Assembly: GCA_009684525.1 (NCBI GenBank)
Contig: WKKR01000004.1
Coordinates: 248,001-312,000, forward strand
DNA length: 64,000 nt
Direction of reading: 5' to 3'
Source: Geobacter sp.
Lineage (GTDB): Bacteria > Desulfobacterota > Desulfuromonadia > Geobacterales > DSM-12255
Part shown: positions 63,293 through 64,000 of the stretch, one piece after another
Numbering within the stretch: position 1 is the first letter of the stretch
Layout of the letters: every line of letters starts with the position of its first letter
Program-made: the position numbers and the translations under genes
Notes under the pieces: generated by a model
The model's database searches: none
What the model saw: only the letters and a program-made list of their open reading frames with translations
Told to the model about the DNA's origin: nothing

Positions 63293-63583
63293 CTATAGAT
63301 TCTGTGCAAGCTGAATTGCTGATTTAATGTCCTTAGACTGGCTACCTTTATCGCCACCGGCCAAAAGGATGATCAATTCGCTGCCGCGTTGGATAAAATA
63401 AACTCGATAACCCGGACCGTAGTTGATTCGCATTTCCGAGACACCCTCCCCGACCGGCTTAACGTCTCCTGCATTCCCGGAGGCAAGTCGTTCAATCCTG
63501 ACAAGGACACGAGCCTTGGCTTGGATATCGCGTAGGTTGTCAAGCCAGTTGGCAAAATGTTCGGTTTTGCGGATTTCAACCAT
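63293..63583 (-). CDS. Toxin of the HI1419 type (RelE/ParE superfamily)
   Basis: 96 residues. MVEIRKTEHFANWLDNLRDIQAKARVLVRIERLASGNAGDVKPVGEGVSEMRINYGPGYRVYFIQRG is the typical HI1419-type addiction-module killer sequence; the basic Arg/Tyr residues of the RelE-like fold (GYRVYF) are present. ATG 63583 is preferred over a TTG at 63589. First gene of the pair. Likely an mRNA-targeting or gyrase-targeting toxin by fold; not known which. Confidence 0.9.
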   Translation of the reverse strand: MVEIRKTEHFANWLDNLRDIQAKARVLVRIERLASGNAGDVKPVGEGVSEMRINYGPGYRVYFIQRGSELIILLAGGDKGSQSKDIKSAIQLAQNL

Positions 63584-63728
63584 AGACAAACTGTATCCTG
63601 CTGGCTACACCATGTCAAATGAAAAGACAAGAAGAACAGCCCAATCGGCAAGACCAGCCGAAGGCTGGCCAGCCTCAGCCCATAGGCCGAGACCGAATCT
63701 ACTCACACCCATCTGGAGATTTCCCTAA

Positions 63729-63950
63729 ATGGACATTCCACGGATCTTCACTATCACCGAAAGTGCTCACCGCATCCATAACCCGTTCACACCCGAAAAG
63801 CTTGCTACTCTCGGAGCGGCGCTACGTCTGGAATCGGGGACCCGAGTGCTCGACCTCGGCAGCGGTTCGGGGGAGATGCTGTGCACCTGGGCACGCGATT
63901 ATGGTAGCCGGTGCGGCCACCGCAACGCCTGCTGCCCCCCCTTGCGCTGA
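63729..63950 (+). pseudogene. Truncated SAM-dependent methyltransferase
   Basis: The first 59 residues (MDIPRIFTITESAHRIHNPF, then LRLESGTRVLDLGSGSGEMLCTWARDYG) are a clear class I methyltransferase start with the SAM-binding VLDLGSGSGE motif. After this the frame turns into an unrelated Cys-rich stretch and stops at 63950, far short of the about 250 residues expected. No continuation of the fold is seen in other frames to the window end, so the gene was probably cut by an insertion or rearrangement near 63905. Confidence 0.7.
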
Positions 63951-64000
63951 TCTGCAGCGTCGTGTGCACCCCAAAAGTGGAAAAACTTCCCGCAATGGTT

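Noticed and set aside
1-64000. CRISPR array, tRNA or rRNA genes
   Set aside because: No regularly spaced repeats, no cloverleaf with TTCGANTC-type arm in the gaps, and no rRNA-like stretch were seen.

Overview
The window looks like chromosomal DNA of a Geobacter-type bacterium (Desulfuromonadota, probably Geobacteraceae). The reasons are the gene order pilMNOPQ - aroC-aroK-aroB - TPR/roadblock - aroQ - M24 peptidase - accB-accC, the carboxyspermidine polyamine route, a minor-pilin/PilY1 operon with a sigma-54 control module, a PEP-CTERM protein and a multicopper oxidase. This is inferred from gene content and order; no species is claimed. Base composition shifts from AT-rich in the pilus genes (about 9-21 kb) to GC-rich in the right half (about 35-62 kb).

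1-7 kb, all on the minus strand: accC (cut by the window edge), accB, an Xaa-Pro type M24 peptidase, aroQ, a roadblock/LC7 protein, a TPR protein, aroB, aroK and aroC. These cover early fatty-acid synthesis and the shikimate pathway, packed tightly. 7-13 kb, minus: the type IV pilus alignment complex and secretin pilM-N-O-P-Q, preceded by a small HTH gene and a candidate promoter. 13-27 kb, minus: pilD, a sensor kinase and an NtrC-type regulator, then a near-perfect sigma-54 promoter (23037-23052), then a DsbC-like protein with a CxxCH motif, a small secreted protein, PilY1 (with a PA14-like insert), and four minor pseudopilins (FimT/GspH, PilV, PilW, PilX). This reads as a regulator and the pilus-tip operon it probably controls.

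27-30 kb: on the plus strand, between pilD and a glyoxalase-fold gene, lies a tiny gene whose frame continues through an in-frame TGA into a short Cys-containing tail. A GG-looped hairpin sits at bacterial SECIS distance after the TGA and a strong terminator follows. I propose a 47-residue membrane selenoprotein; this is the most interesting item in the window. Next to it are thiol-redox genes (ccdA, TlpA/ResA-like).

30-41 kb: polyprenyl synthase, an M16 peptidase pair, a polysaccharide deacetylase, a Cys-rich mini-protein, proC, then a polyamine cluster (carboxynorspermidine synthase, a small secreted protein, nspC, speA) interrupted by a 350-bp inverted-repeat element. 41-46 kb: a Spy-like protein, ftsH, threonine aldolase, and a PEP-CTERM protein behind a second near-perfect sigma-54 promoter (45177-45192). 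46-58 kb: a copper/metal region with a Tat-exported multicopper oxidase, an HExxH protein, a CusB/CusA-type efflux pair, a TlpA-like thioredoxin, and an operon of two NosL proteins with an ABC exporter. 58-64 kb: pmbA, a TIR-TM-PASTA protein overlapping rsgA, an HI1419/HI1420-type toxin-antitoxin pair, and a truncated methyltransferase at the edge, which suggests a rearranged boundary. I saw no rRNA, tRNA or CRISPR array.
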